Assembly (NCBI RefSeq): GCF_049943955.1
Contig: NZ_JBNFTW010000001.1
Span: 62,001-126,000, forward strand
Direction of reading: 5' to 3'
DNA length: 64,000 nt
Source of the DNA: Desulfosporosinus sp049943955
GTDB taxonomy: Bacteria; Bacillota; Desulfitobacteriia; Desulfitobacteriales; Desulfitobacteriaceae
In this document: positions 16,974-26,333 of the stretch, piece by piece
Position numbering within the stretch: the stretch's first letter is position 1
How the letters are laid out: each line of letters starts with the position of its first letter
The notes under the pieces: model-generated
The model's database searches: none
The model's input: only the letters and a program-made list of their open reading frames with translations
What the model was told of the DNA's origin: nothing
Translations under genes and position numbers: made by a program

Positions 16974-17711
16974 TTAGCCTCGGGCTCCATCAGGGGGCCC
17001 CGATTGTTCCGGCGGGTCCTCAGAAGGGGTATAAGCGGGATCGGGAGAGCAAGGGGGCGGAGGCGGGCAAGCGCAATTACTGCAGAATTGTTCCTTTGCT
17101 TGGCAGAACAGATAATAATGTCGCTCTTCATCGCATGCTATTTCTGTTAAAATTTCCTGGATTTCCGGGATGGGGATTTTTTTGGCCAGTTCAAGATAGA
17201 GATGATGGGCTTTGGCTTCGTCTTCAATATTTGCGTCAAGGAGTGCACAAAGTTCACTAGTATAGTTGATAAAACGGGACCGCCAGTCAACCCAGTGACC
17301 GCTGCTTAAGGCACCGTACCTGGGATCGACACCAAGATGTCGTAAAGCAAGGGCCAGCTTTTCCAAATGGCGGAGTTCATCATAAGCGATAGGCCTTAAT
17401 AAGGCGTCAAATTCCGGACGATCAAGCAATACGGCCTGATAAAGATATGTGGTAATAGCGGTTAGTTCCGAATCTGTACCGGCATAAGCATCGTAGAGCC
17501 AAATGGCATATGTAAAATTTGGCTCAGGTATTTCTCCCGGTACTTGTTCTAGAGTTTTTGTAATTGGAAGCAATAGTATTTGACCGGCATAAATACGATC
17601 GGGATGTTTTAAATGATTGAGCTGAATAATCTCAGACATTTCAACTGAGTATGCTTTAGAGATTTTATAAATGGTATCCCCTGCTCGCACAACATAACGT
17701 GCATAATCCAT
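16974..17711 (-). CDS. LysM domain fused to ferritin-like domain
   Basis: A 245-residue protein. Residues 1-50 form a LysM peptidoglycan-binding domain (YVVRAGDTIYKISKAYSV...NHLKHPDRIYAGQILLLP). Residues about 70-215 are a ferritin-like four-helix region with acidic/His motifs YDELRHLEK and CDEERHYYL, plus other Glu residues suited to a di-iron or di-manganese site. The tail is Cys- and Pro-rich (CSNCACPPPPPC). I chose the ATG at 17711 because AAAGGAGGAG precedes it. No signal peptide is seen, which fits a spore coat or cortex-associated protein better than an exported enzyme, but that is inference. Confidence 0.8.
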   Translation of the reverse strand: MDYARYVVRAGDTIYKISKAYSVEMSEIIQLNHLKHPDRIYAGQILLLPITKTLEQVPGEIPEPNFTYAIWLYDAYAGTDSELTAITTYLYQAVLLDRPEFDALLRPIAYDELRHLEKLALALRHLGVDPRYGALSSGHWVDWRSRFINYTSELCALLDANIEDEAKAHHLYLELAKKIPIPEIQEILTEIACDEERHYYLFCQAKEQFCSNCACPPPPPCSPDPAYTPSEDPPEQSGPPDGARG

Positions 17712-17881
17712 AAGGACTCCTCCTTTTGCTACGGCATAATACACTATATTCGCCAGCTAGGGTGCGTGGTAATGGATAATTATGGAGATAGATGGAATGT
17801 ATGGGACGGGTTCAGCGTAGTTATAGAAAGATAAGAGTGTTTCAAGGCTGAAAAATTCATAATGTTAGGAGGGATCTATTC

Positions 17882-18793
17882 ATGCTTTCATGCGTTTTGA
17901 GGGGGATTACAACGGCTTTGCTGGTTACCCTGTTAACCCTTGTTGCCGGAATGCTGTGGGGAACCATGGGGTTAGGAGGACTGAGTGTTTCCAATCTGGT
18001 AGATATTGGGCTCTTGGCAAGCTGCCTGATAGGCGGCTATCGTACGTCGCGGGAAAGCGGAGAATGGATAATGGGCGGGATCACAGGCTTTGGCTATGTA
18101 ACTGTTGGGACTCTGTTGTTGGCTTTGTTTCTTCCGATTCGGGTCTGGGGTTTTATTCAGATTTTGGGGGAAGGAGCAATTTTAGGCATCATTGCAGGGG
18201 CTTTTGGAGCAGGAGGTTCGAAGGGAAGCGTTAGAAGTTCTTGGAGCGGAGGAAAAGCTAATACCAACTATAGGCCGTATTATGCCGGATATGGCAGTGA
18301 AAAACCGACGGGCAGCGATCTTGATTGGGATGTGAACGATGATCTGCATAGCCGGGAGGGATCTTCGGCCGCCGGCAGCAGTCTTGACACTGATGATTGG
18401 TTTATGAACTCGGATCAAGAGGATTTTAATTCTGGTTTAAGTACAACGTCTAATTCTAAGTTAAATTCTGATTCTAGTTCAAGTTCCGGTTCTAAATTTT
18501 TGTTAAATTCTAAGCCAAATCCGGATTCGGATTTAATGTTGGATAATTCAATATTTGATCTGGAAGGAGATATTAAATCAGACGCAAAATCTAATTCAAA
18601 ATCAGTTTCAAATTTCGAAATAGATTCACTGAATTCAACATTGGATTCGCGCCCTGATTCGCAGATTGAATGGCCTTGGGATAGGGAGCTAGAGGATGAA
18701 AAGAAGGGGAAGGATGATCCTGTAAAAGGTGATCATTATAATACGAAAGGTAATTTTCATATTGCGAAGGATGAAAAGCCGTGGTGGGAATGA
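17882..18793 (+). CDS. TIGR04086 (YrzE-like) membrane protein with Ser/Asp/Asn-rich tail
   Basis: A 303-residue protein. Residues 1-110 carry four hydrophobic helices typical of TIGR04086 proteins (RGITTALLVTLLTLVAGMLW at the start). Residues about 120-280 are low complexity, rich in Ser, Asp and Asn, with repeated units such as SNSKLNSDSSSSSGSKF. The last segment is charged and ends KPWWE. The usual family member stops after the helices, so the disordered tail is an extension here. AGGAGGG lies seven bases before the ATG. Function is unknown. Confidence 0.75.
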   Translation: MLSCVLRGITTALLVTLLTLVAGMLWGTMGLGGLSVSNLVDIGLLASCLIGGYRTSRESGEWIMGGITGFGYVTVGTLLLALFLPIRVWGFIQILGEGAILGIIAGAFGAGGSKGSVRSSWSGGKANTNYRPYYAGYGSEKPTGSDLDWDVNDDLHSREGSSAAGSSLDTDDWFMNSDQEDFNSGLSTTSNSKLNSDSSSSSGSKFLLNSKPNPDSDLMLDNSIFDLEGDIKSDAKSNSKSVSNFEIDSLNSTLDSRPDSQIEWPWDRELEDEKKGKDDPVKGDHYNTKGNFHIAKDEKPWWE

Positions 18794-18924
18794 CAAAATA
18801 AAATTTCCCAAAGGGCCTTGCGGGGGAAGGAATCCTAAATATTAAAGAGAATTCTGAAAGAAGAACTCGAAATTGAGAATAATAAAATCATTAGAGTGTA
18901 AGCAGCAGAAAAAGGAGACTATTA

Positions 18925-19458
18925 ATGATGAATTTTCTTGAATTAGCTCAGACCCGCAGGAGCTTGCGTACTTATAAAGATACGCCGGTGGAGAAGGAAA
19001 AATTAGAGTATGTTCTGGAAGCGGCTCGCTTGGCACCTTCCTGGAAGAACATGCAGTGCTGGCGCTTTATTGTTGTGGAAGAGGCAGCAGGAAGAGCAGC
19101 CCTTGCCGACTGTATGGGAGAGTCAAATCCCGGACGAAAGGCGTTAACGGGGGCTCCCATCGTTATAGTACTCTGTGCAGTGCCTAAGGAATCAGAAATC
19201 TGGGAAGGCAAGGACTTTATGATGCTGGATGCAGGCCTTGCTATGGAACATCTGGTTTTAGCAGCGACGGAACAAGAGCTGGGGACGTGTTGGCAAGGCT
19301 TATTTACTGAGGAAAAGGTTCGGGAAGCTTTGCAGATTCCTGAAAATGTTCGTGTGCTGGCTATGACTCCCCTGGGATATGCTGCAGAAGAACGCCGCCT
19401 GCGCCCCCGCAAAGCTATGGAGGAGATTGTTTTCCATGGCAAGTGGGGCCAAAAATAA
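18925..19458 (+). CDS. nitroreductase family protein
   Basis: An FMN-dependent nitroreductase-like oxidoreductase of 177 residues. It begins FLELAQTRRSLRTYKDTPVE, the family's FMN-phosphate binding signature (RRSxRxY). The APSWKNMQCWRFIVVE segment and the later LGTCWQGLF loop are also typical. Such enzymes act as homodimers reducing quinones or nitro compounds with NAD(P)H. AAAGGAG precedes the ATG. The gene stands alone. The true substrate cannot be told from sequence. Confidence 0.9.
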   Translation: MMNFLELAQTRRSLRTYKDTPVEKEKLEYVLEAARLAPSWKNMQCWRFIVVEEAAGRAALADCMGESNPGRKALTGAPIVIVLCAVPKESEIWEGKDFMMLDAGLAMEHLVLAATEQELGTCWQGLFTEEKVREALQIPENVRVLAMTPLGYAAEERRLRPRKAMEEIVFHGKWGQK

Positions 19459-19640
19459 CTCGAAGTAATAAAGAAGCTAAATATGTGGGATAAATGGATA
19501 ATTGAATTATTTCGATGAAAAAACCAGTTATGAAATAAATTCAAATAAATAAAATAAGTAAATGCTTAAAAGTAAATTCTGAAATAAGTAAATTAATTTA
19601 TAACGTCAAGGGGTGGAACTAATGTCCGCCTCTTTTTTTA

Positions 19641-19658
19641 TCCAATCGTAAGACTCCA
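19641..19658 (+). repeat. dispersed repeat left-end module (copy D)
   Basis: TCCAATCGTAAGACTCCA matches 7970-7987 exactly. It follows a CTCTTTTTTTA stretch that may end the nitroreductase transcript. The remaining AT-rich bases from 19459 to 19745 hold no supported gene. Confidence 0.55.
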
Positions 19659-19745
19659 CTTTGGATACAATTTTGTTCAGCGAATATTCTTTAACTTGTG
19701 GTGCAGACTACTCTAAGATAGTAACATATTTGCAAAGATGGGGGA

Positions 19746-21173
19746 TTGTCGTTGTTGCTGCAGACTGCTCTGCTGATTATTGTCCTTTCGGCCTTGGGAG
19801 CGTTCCTGGCGGGAATTTTGCTTCTGGTGCTGATGTTTTTTACAGGAAAACGGTTTTTTCGCACCATCGTACAGCGGCTTTTTGGCCTGGTGATCGATAG
19901 GCTGCTTCAAGATAAGTATCACGAGAATCTAATGGAACTCTGGAGTGCGGTTCGCCGGACCTCAGTCCAGACCATCGTGGAAATCAGCTTACGGGCCGAA
20001 AAAGGCGGTCTTATCGAGCGGCCACTGGGGTCCCCTAAGCGTCTGCCTCATTTTGATACGTTGATGTTCGTTCCTGGTCAGATGGCCCGGCTGCCTAAAG
20101 AGGGTAACGTTCCTGTCGATATGAAGGTCACTCTTGGACCTAAGGCTCAAAAACCGTTAACCATCGAAATTCCGCTCATGATCAGCGGCATGGGCTACGG
20201 TATTGGCCTCAGTGAACAAGCTAAGCGGGCCTTGGCAAAGGCCTCCAAGCAGCTTCAGACGGCCACTAATTCCGGCGAGGGCCCCTATTTGCCGGAAGAA
20301 CGGCAAGAGGCAGAAAAGTTTATCTGGCAAATCAGCAGAAGTCCATGGGGACATTCGCCGGAGGCCATTGCGGCTGCTGATATGCTTGAAGTTCAAATGG
20401 GCCAAGGGGCACGTATGGGCCCTTTTACCGTAGATCCGTGTGTTGTTAAAGGCAAAGCCCAAAAACTGATGGGAATTTCGCCCGTTGAATCCGTTGTTAC
20501 ATCTGCAGTTATCCCGGGGATCCAAAGCCCTTGGGACTGGATTAAGTACGTGGAGGATCTGAGGGCTCAGGCGGGGGGGAAACCCATTGCTTTAAAGATT
20601 ATGGCGACAGGGGCAATTGAAAGGGATTTAGCAGTTGCTTTAGAGGCAGGTTTTGATGTGATCGTTGTCGATGGGGCACAGGGGGGAGCTTCCGGTGCTT
20701 CCCCCATGATTTGCGACGATTTAGGAATCCCCAGCTTGCTCGGCCTGGTGCGGGCGGAACGATTTTTAGTGGAACAGGGAGCACGCAAAGAGGTTAGCTT
20801 AGTGGTTGCCGGCGGGTATGCTACCAGCGGAGAATGTTTGAAGGCCCTAACCCTGGGAGCCGACGCCGTTTATTTGGGAACGGTGCCTTTATTTGCCTTA
20901 GTCCATCGCCAGGTTCATAAGGTTCTCCCTTGGGAACCCTTAACTCAATTGGTCTGGTACAATTCTCCTTATAAAGACCGCCTGGATATTAATTTGGCCA
21001 GCCAAAGTGTCGCCAATGTTTTCAAGTCGATGACCAAGGAAATGGAGGAGGGTGTACGGGCTTTGGGAAAAACAGCGTTGGCTGAGCTTGGTCCTAATGA
21101 TTTGGTTGCCTTGGACGAGTGGACGGCCAAAGTCACCGGCGTAAAACCTGCTTATACATTTCAAAATTCATAA
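19746..21173 (+). CDS. FMN-binding glutamate synthase-like protein
   Basis: A 475-residue protein resembling the FMN domain of glutamate synthase large subunit, as in YerD-type proteins. Residues 5-35 form a membrane segment. The barrel follows, with ISGMGYGIGLSEQAKRALAK, NSGEGPY, GARMGPFTV, the FMN-binding VDGAQGGASGASPM, and GGYATSGECLKALTLGADAV. It lacks the glutaminase domain, and I do not see the Cys-rich 3Fe-4S cluster motif of true GltB, so glutamate synthesis is not assured. TTG start with a GGGG-type site. A consensus promoter for valS begins just past the stop. Confidence 0.85.
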   Translation: MSLLLQTALLIIVLSALGAFLAGILLLVLMFFTGKRFFRTIVQRLFGLVIDRLLQDKYHENLMELWSAVRRTSVQTIVEISLRAEKGGLIERPLGSPKRLPHFDTLMFVPGQMARLPKEGNVPVDMKVTLGPKAQKPLTIEIPLMISGMGYGIGLSEQAKRALAKASKQLQTATNSGEGPYLPEERQEAEKFIWQISRSPWGHSPEAIAAADMLEVQMGQGARMGPFTVDPCVVKGKAQKLMGISPVESVVTSAVIPGIQSPWDWIKYVEDLRAQAGGKPIALKIMATGAIERDLAVALEAGFDVIVVDGAQGGASGASPMICDDLGIPSLLGLVRAERFLVEQGARKEVSLVVAGGYATSGECLKALTLGADAVYLGTVPLFALVHRQVHKVLPWEPLTQLVWYNSPYKDRLDINLASQSVANVFKSMTKEMEEGVRALGKTALAELGPNDLVALDEWTAKVTGVKPAYTFQNS

Positions 21174-21176
21174 ATT

Positions 21177-21205
21177 TTGACAATAGTCATTCGGCTGAGT
21201 ATAAT
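21177..21205 (+). promoter_or_regulatory. consensus sigma-A promoter of valS
   Basis: TTGACA and TATAAT are both perfect, 17 bases apart, immediately upstream of the T-box leader. Confidence 0.9.
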
Positions 21206-21231
21206 GTATTCAAATCAAATATTGTTTAAAA

Positions 21232-21475
21232 CTCGATGATTGTGAGGAATAGCATCAGGATACCGTCCAGAGAAAAAGACTATGAGCTGAGAGGTCTTTA
21301 CGGAGAAGCGCTTGGGTCGCACAGGAGGGGCAGAGGGGAATGGAGTACTCTCTGACGGAAAACCCGTTAGACAAACAATGAGTGTGAAACCAACAATGAC
21401 TTTAAGGTTGTTTCACTAAATTAAGGTGGTACCACGATCGCTTTTCGTCCTTTATCAGGATGAAAGGCTTTTTTA
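21232..21475 (+). promoter_or_regulatory. T-box riboswitch controlling valS
   Basis: The hallmark T-box sequence AAGGTGGTACCACG lies at 21423-21436. It is followed by a terminator hairpin (GCTTTTCGTCCT with AGGATGAAAGGC) and TTTTTT. The upstream 190 bases form the structured stem I region, including GAATGGAGTACTCTCTGACGG. Known T-boxes read the charging state of a cognate tRNA; with valS downstream this should be valine tRNA. I did not fix the specifier codon. Confidence 0.92.
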
Positions 21476-21507
21476 ATTCAACAATGCAGGAAGGAGTTTG
21501 GCACATT

Positions 21508-24174
21508 ATGGATGAAATTCTTAATGAAAAATCGGAAAAAATAGAAATGGCTAAGGCCTATGATTCAAGTCAAGTTGAGGGAAAATGGTATCAATTTTGG
21601 GAGGAAAACGGATTTTTTCATTCGGAGGTTGATGAGAAGAAAAACCCTTTTAGTATTGTCATGCCGCCGCCGAACGTTACAGGTGCTCTGCACTTAGGCC
21701 ATGCCATGGATGGAACGATCCAGGACATCTTAACAAGGTATAAGCGCATGCGCGGTTTTAATACCCTTTGGCTGCCCGGGACGGATCATGCCGGGATTGC
21801 TACGCAGGCCAAAGTGGAAGCTCAGCTCGTCAAAGAAGGGACGAACCGGCAGGAACTTGGACGTGAGAAATTTTTAGATCGGGTATGGGAATGGAAAAAT
21901 CAGTATGGCGGGCGGATTACCCAGCAACTGCGCCGGTTAGGTGCTTCCTGTGACTGGGAGCGGGAACGGTTTACTATGGACGAAGGCTGTTCCCAGGCGG
22001 TTCGAGAAGCCTTTGTAACGTTGTATCAAAAGGGGCTGATTTACCGGGGAAATTATATTGTCAATTGGTGTCCAAAATGCCACACTACGATTTCGGATAT
22101 TGAAGTTGAGCATGTGGACAGCGAAGGAAACTTGTATCATTTACGCTATCCTGTAAAAGATAGTGATGAAACCTTAATTGTTGCCACGACAAGACCGGAG
22201 ACGATGCTGGGAGACACAGCAGTGGCTGTTCACCCAGAGGACGAGCGTTATCAGCATTTAATCGGCAAAACCTTGATCTTGCCGCTGGTGGGACGAGAAA
22301 TTCCGATTATTGCCGATGAGTATGTGGATCGGGAGTTTGGCACCGGTGCCGTGAAAATAACCCCGGCCCACGATCCCAACGATTTTGAAATTGGTCTGCG
22401 CCATCAATTGCCTCAAATTGCCGTGATGGACAAAGAAGCCAAAATGAATGAGCACGCCGGGAAATATCAAGGGTTAGACCGTTTTGAGGCCCGCAAAGTG
22501 ATCGTCGAGGATCTCAAGGCCTTGGGTGTTTTAGTTAAAATCGATGCCCATGCTCATGCTGTCGGGGAATGTTATCGCTGTGCCACAGTTATCGAACCCA
22601 TGGTCAGCAAACAATGGTTTGTGAAAATGGAGCCTTTGGCTAAGCCGGCCATTGAGGTCATTAAGGACGGGCGTTTAGGATTTGTGCCGGATCGCTTTGA
22701 TAAGATTTATCTCGGGTGGATGGAAAATATTCGTGATTGGTGTATTTCCCGTCAACTGTGGTGGGGACACCGCATTCCGGTTTGGTATTGCGACGATTGC
22801 GGTCAGGAGATCTGTTCGAAGGAAGACCCCACAAGCTGTCCTTCTTGCGGAGGAGTTCATCTCAAGCAAGATCCTGATGTTTTAGATACCTGGTTTTCCT
22901 CAGGACTATGGCCATTTTCCACCATGGGCTGGCCGGAAAAAACACCGGAACTGAAGCAGTTTTATCCGACGTCGGTGTTGGTAACCGGCAGGGATATTAT
23001 CTTTTTCTGGGTCGCGCGCATGATCTTTATGGCTATGGAGTTCATGAAAGAAGTGCCTTTCCCGAAGGTAATGATTCACGGCTTGGTTCTCGATGCTAAA
23101 GGCCGAAAAATGAGCAAATCCCTGGGCAACGGTGTTGACCCGATTGAGGTTATTGAACAGTATGGAGCCGATACCCTGCGCTTTATGTTGATTACCGGCA
23201 ATACTCCGGGCAACGACTTGCGCTTTCATCCGGAACGATTGGAGGCAACCCGGAATTTCTGCAATAAGATCTGGAATGCTTCCCGCTTTGTGCTCATGAA
23301 CTTAGAAGACTACGAGGTTGGTCCAAGGGGAGAGCTTACCCTGGCAGACCGCTGGATCTTGACCCGTTACGCCTCCATCGTTGAGAAAACGTCAGAAGCC
23401 CTGGAATCCTTCGATCTCGGTGAAGCTGGCCGAATTCTGTATGAATTTATTTGGAATGAATTCTGTGATTGGTATATTGAACTCAGCAAGCCCCGCCTTT
23501 ATAACAAAGAAGATGTGCTTGCCCGTCATACCGCCCAATCTATTCTCCTGGAAGTCCTCGAAGGGACATTGCGTTTATTGCATCCCTTTATGCCTTTCTT
23601 GACAGAAGAAATTTGGCAGAACCTTCCTGTTGAAGGAGCCAGCATTATGATGCAGTCCTGGCCTGAGGCACCGGCTTATCATGAAGAAGATGCTGTGAGA
23701 AACATGACGCTTTTGATGGATGCTATTAAAGCCATACGAAATATCCGAGCTGAAATGAAAGTCTCACCCGGCCAGAAAGTGGAGATTCTGATCCTGGCCG
23801 CCGATCCCAGCCAGCGTCAGGTTTTGGAACGGGGAAAAGCAGATATCTTAAAGCTTGCCGGAGGAGCGAGTGTGGAACTGCTCGAAGCTGCGGCCGAAAA
23901 ACCTTCACAAGCGGCCAGCGCTGTTTTAGAGGGTGTGGAAATTTATCTCCCGTTAAAAGGGCTCATGGATCTGGATAAGGAAGTGGCCCGTTTAGAGAAA
24001 GAGATCGCTCTCGTGGTTTCTGAACAGAAGGTACTGGAAGTGAAGCTTAATAACCCAGGCTTTGTCGGCAAAGCGCCGGCAGCTGTTGTGGCTAAAGAGC
24101 GGGAAAGAGCGGAAGGTTTAGCTGCTCGCAAAATTGCTTTAGAAGAGCGTCTAAAGGAATTGCAGCAGAGTTAA
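21508..24174 (+). CDS. valS: valyl-tRNA synthetase
   Basis: A class I aminoacyl-tRNA synthetase of 888 residues that charges tRNA-Val and edits mischarged threonine. The HIGH motif is HLGH within GALHLGHAMDGT and the KMSKS motif is RKMSKSLGNGVDP. The editing domain carries TTRPETMLGDTAV. A zinc-type CDDCGQ...CPSCGG pair lies in the catalytic half. The C-terminal 65 residues form the coiled-coil tRNA-binding arm. I chose the ATG at 21508, with AAGGAG 11 bases ahead, because the earlier ATG at 21460 lies inside the T-box terminator. It is followed closely by folC. Confidence 0.97.
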   Translation: MDEILNEKSEKIEMAKAYDSSQVEGKWYQFWEENGFFHSEVDEKKNPFSIVMPPPNVTGALHLGHAMDGTIQDILTRYKRMRGFNTLWLPGTDHAGIATQAKVEAQLVKEGTNRQELGREKFLDRVWEWKNQYGGRITQQLRRLGASCDWERERFTMDEGCSQAVREAFVTLYQKGLIYRGNYIVNWCPKCHTTISDIEVEHVDSEGNLYHLRYPVKDSDETLIVATTRPETMLGDTAVAVHPEDERYQHLIGKTLILPLVGREIPIIADEYVDREFGTGAVKITPAHDPNDFEIGLRHQLPQIAVMDKEAKMNEHAGKYQGLDRFEARKVIVEDLKALGVLVKIDAHAHAVGECYRCATVIEPMVSKQWFVKMEPLAKPAIEVIKDGRLGFVPDRFDKIYLGWMENIRDWCISRQLWWGHRIPVWYCDDCGQEICSKEDPTSCPSCGGVHLKQDPDVLDTWFSSGLWPFSTMGWPEKTPELKQFYPTSVLVTGRDIIFFWVARMIFMAMEFMKEVPFPKVMIHGLVLDAKGRKMSKSLGNGVDPIEVIEQYGADTLRFMLITGNTPGNDLRFHPERLEATRNFCNKIWNASRFVLMNLEDYEVGPRGELTLADRWILTRYASIVEKTSEALESFDLGEAGRILYEFIWNEFCDWYIELSKPRLYNKEDVLARHTAQSILLEVLEGTLRLLHPFMPFLTEEIWQNLPVEGASIMMQSWPEAPAYHEEDAVRNMTLLMDAIKAIRNIRAEMKVSPGQKVEILILAADPSQRQVLERGKADILKLAGGASVELLEAAAEKPSQAASAVLEGVEIYLPLKGLMDLDKEVARLEKEIALVVSEQKVLEVKLNNPGFVGKAPAAVVAKERERAEGLAARKIALEERLKELQQS

Positions 24175-24196
24175 TAAGTTACAGGGGGAAAACGAG

Positions 24197-25522
24197 ATGA
24201 AATCAATGGAACTTGAGCAAACGTATCAAGCAAGTCTTGATTACCTTGTCAACCTGACAACATTTGGGATGAACTTTGGCTTGGACAGAATCCGGGAGCT
24301 TCTGAAACGGTTAGGCAACCCGGAAAAGAAACTGCGCGTCGTCCATGTGGGGGGGACCAATGGCAAAGGCTCAACGACAGTGATGATTGCCCGGATCTTA
24401 AGGGAAGCAGGCTATAAGGTTGGTGTCTTTACGTCGCCTCATCTCCACGATTATCGTGAGCGTATGACAATCAACGGGCAAATGATTCCCAAAGAAACAA
24501 TGATCCAGATCATTGATGACCTTCGTCCCCATTTGGAGGCGATGGTGGCAGAAGGGTTTGAGCATCCCACAGAATTTGAGGTGAGCACTGCTCTGGCGCT
24601 CCTTTACTTCGCTCAAGAAGAAATTGATTATGCTCTCATAGAAGTCGGTTTAGGCGGGGCCATAGATTCCACCAATGTAGTAAACCCCCTGATTTCTGTG
24701 ATTACCAATGTCGCCATGGATCATATGGATTATCTGGGCTCTGACCTGGTATCCATTGCCAACGTCAAGGCCGGAATTATTAAACCGGAGTCTTTGGTGG
24801 TAACGGCTGCGCAAAACCCTGATGTTATTCAAGTCCTGCGTGACACGGCACAGGCCAACAGCGTGCCCTTATACCTGGTTGGCGAAGATGTCAACTGGGA
24901 GAGCATTTGGAGCGGTGAACTGGAACAGGAATTTGACCTGGTGGGCCTGCACTCGACGTATTACAAATTGCGTCTTCACCTTATAGGTCTTCATCAGCTG
25001 CGTAATGCCGCAACAGCTGTAACCGTCTGCGAACTTTTGCAGAGCAATTACGGAGTAACAATTCCGAGGGAGGCTATCTATGCGGGCCTGCGCAATGTCG
25101 AATGGCCCGGACGCTTAGAATTACTTTCCCTTAAACCTAAAATTCTTTTAGATGGGGCTCATAATGTTGATGGGGCTCAAGCTTTGGCGGAAGCCCTGCC
25201 CCTCTATTCCCGGGAACGCCTCATCCTTTGTTTCGGCATGCTGGCCGATAAGGAGCGGGAAAAGGTTGTGGATATGCTGGTGCCCATGGCTGAGGAGATA
25301 ATTGTCACCCGCCCCAATTCTCCGCGGGCCGGAGATTGGACGTCTCTGGGGAGGCTGGCCGAAAAGCACGGCCGTCCCGTTCAATGTATTGAAGATCCCA
25401 AAGAGGCGGTTATTTATGCCCTAAGCCGCCTGGGTGAAAAGGATATGCTCTGTGTTACAGGTTCACTTTACATGCTTGCCGATGCTCGTCAAGCCTTAAT
25501 TGAGGAGTTAAAGAAACGATAA
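24197..25522 (+). CDS. folC: bifunctional folylpolyglutamate/dihydrofolate synthase
   Basis: A Mur-ligase-family enzyme of 441 residues that adds glutamate to dihydropteroate and to folates. The P-loop is HVGGTNGKGST near residue 52. Other signatures are TSPHLHDYRERM, the LIEVGLGGAIDSTNVVNP block and ILLDGAHNVDGAQAL. It lies 22 bases downstream of valS with GGGGGAAA ahead of the ATG, so it is probably in the same T-box-controlled transcript. Confidence 0.95.
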   Translation: MKSMELEQTYQASLDYLVNLTTFGMNFGLDRIRELLKRLGNPEKKLRVVHVGGTNGKGSTTVMIARILREAGYKVGVFTSPHLHDYRERMTINGQMIPKETMIQIIDDLRPHLEAMVAEGFEHPTEFEVSTALALLYFAQEEIDYALIEVGLGGAIDSTNVVNPLISVITNVAMDHMDYLGSDLVSIANVKAGIIKPESLVVTAAQNPDVIQVLRDTAQANSVPLYLVGEDVNWESIWSGELEQEFDLVGLHSTYYKLRLHLIGLHQLRNAATAVTVCELLQSNYGVTIPREAIYAGLRNVEWPGRLELLSLKPKILLDGAHNVDGAQALAEALPLYSRERLILCFGMLADKEREKVVDMLVPMAEEIIVTRPNSPRAGDWTSLGRLAEKHGRPVQCIEDPKEAVIYALSRLGEKDMLCVTGSLYMLADARQALIEELKKR

Positions 25523-25603
25523 TTTTTTCTTAACATCATAAAGGCCTAAAATCCTAACAAAAGTCACTTTTTTGGAAACTCTTTCGAAAAACTTAACATA
25601 TTT

Positions 25604-25634
25604 TTTACACAAACCCCCAAAGATTTGATACAAT
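25604..25634 (+). promoter_or_regulatory. candidate promoter of phosphate transport pair
   Basis: TTTACA and TACAAT are separated by 19 bases, about 70 bases upstream of the DUF47 gene. Spacing is long, so this is tentative. Confidence 0.4.
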
Positions 25635-25706
25635 ACTCCCTGGAATGACATGAAATAGTTTGCGTTTTCTAGGGAGCTGAAAAAAATACGTTGGGGGTTA
25701 TTTCGT

Positions 25707-26333
25707 ATGTTCGGTTTGTCGCCTAAAGAAGATAAATTCTATTTGCTTTTCACTCAAAGTACCCAAATCGTTTCCAAGACCCTAAAGAGACTCCAGGATA
25801 TTATGCAGCAAGACTCAGTATCCTCGGAAGATGCGGCTCAAATGCATCGTTTTGAACATGAAGCGGACAATATAACCAATCAAATCATGGAACGTCTTAA
25901 TTCTACGTTTATCACACCCCTGGATCGAGAAGACATCTATAAACTCGCTCAAGTACTGGATGATATCGTTGATTTTGCCGAAGGTACTGTGGAACGCATG
26001 CTTCTCTACCGAACCGGAAAGCCTTCCCTTGGTGCCCAAGAACTTGTTCATTTAGTGGAACTGGCAACACAGCAAATCCAATCAGCCTTCTCTTGTTTAG
26101 GCAATATTCATTTCAAAAAGACCACGATCCTTGCCGCAGCGGAGGAAATCTATCATCTGGAAAGCGCGGGAGATAAACTTTATCGCCAGGAAGTGGCTCG
26201 ACTTTTTGAATTTGAAAAGGATCCCATAGAGATTATTAAATGGAAAGAGATTCTTGAGCATATCGAAACGACGTTAGATCATTGTGAATCTATTGCCGAT
26301 CTTCTAAAAAGTGTGGTTCTCAAATATGACTAA
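25707..26333 (+). CDS. DUF47/PhoU-like Pit accessory protein
   Basis: A 208-residue, all-helical PhoU-like protein of the DUF47 family, the usual partner of Pit transporters. Acidic motifs such as HRFEHEADNITNQIMERL and HLESAGDKLYRQEVARLF are the metal-binding helices of the family. It probably regulates or gates the phosphate transporter encoded next. The last codons overlap the pit start by eight bases, implying translational coupling. Confidence 0.92.
   Translation: MFGLSPKEDKFYLLFTQSTQIVSKTLKRLQDIMQQDSVSSEDAAQMHRFEHEADNITNQIMERLNSTFITPLDREDIYKLAQVLDDIVDFAEGTVERMLLYRTGKPSLGAQELVHLVELATQQIQSAFSCLGNIHFKKTTILAAAEEIYHLESAGDKLYRQEVARLFEFEKDPIEIIKWKEILEHIETTLDHCESIADLLKSVVLKYD

Noticed and set aside
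22675..22885. Antisense frames within valS and other housekeeping genes
   Set aside because: Shadows of strongly conserved coding sequence, without start sites.
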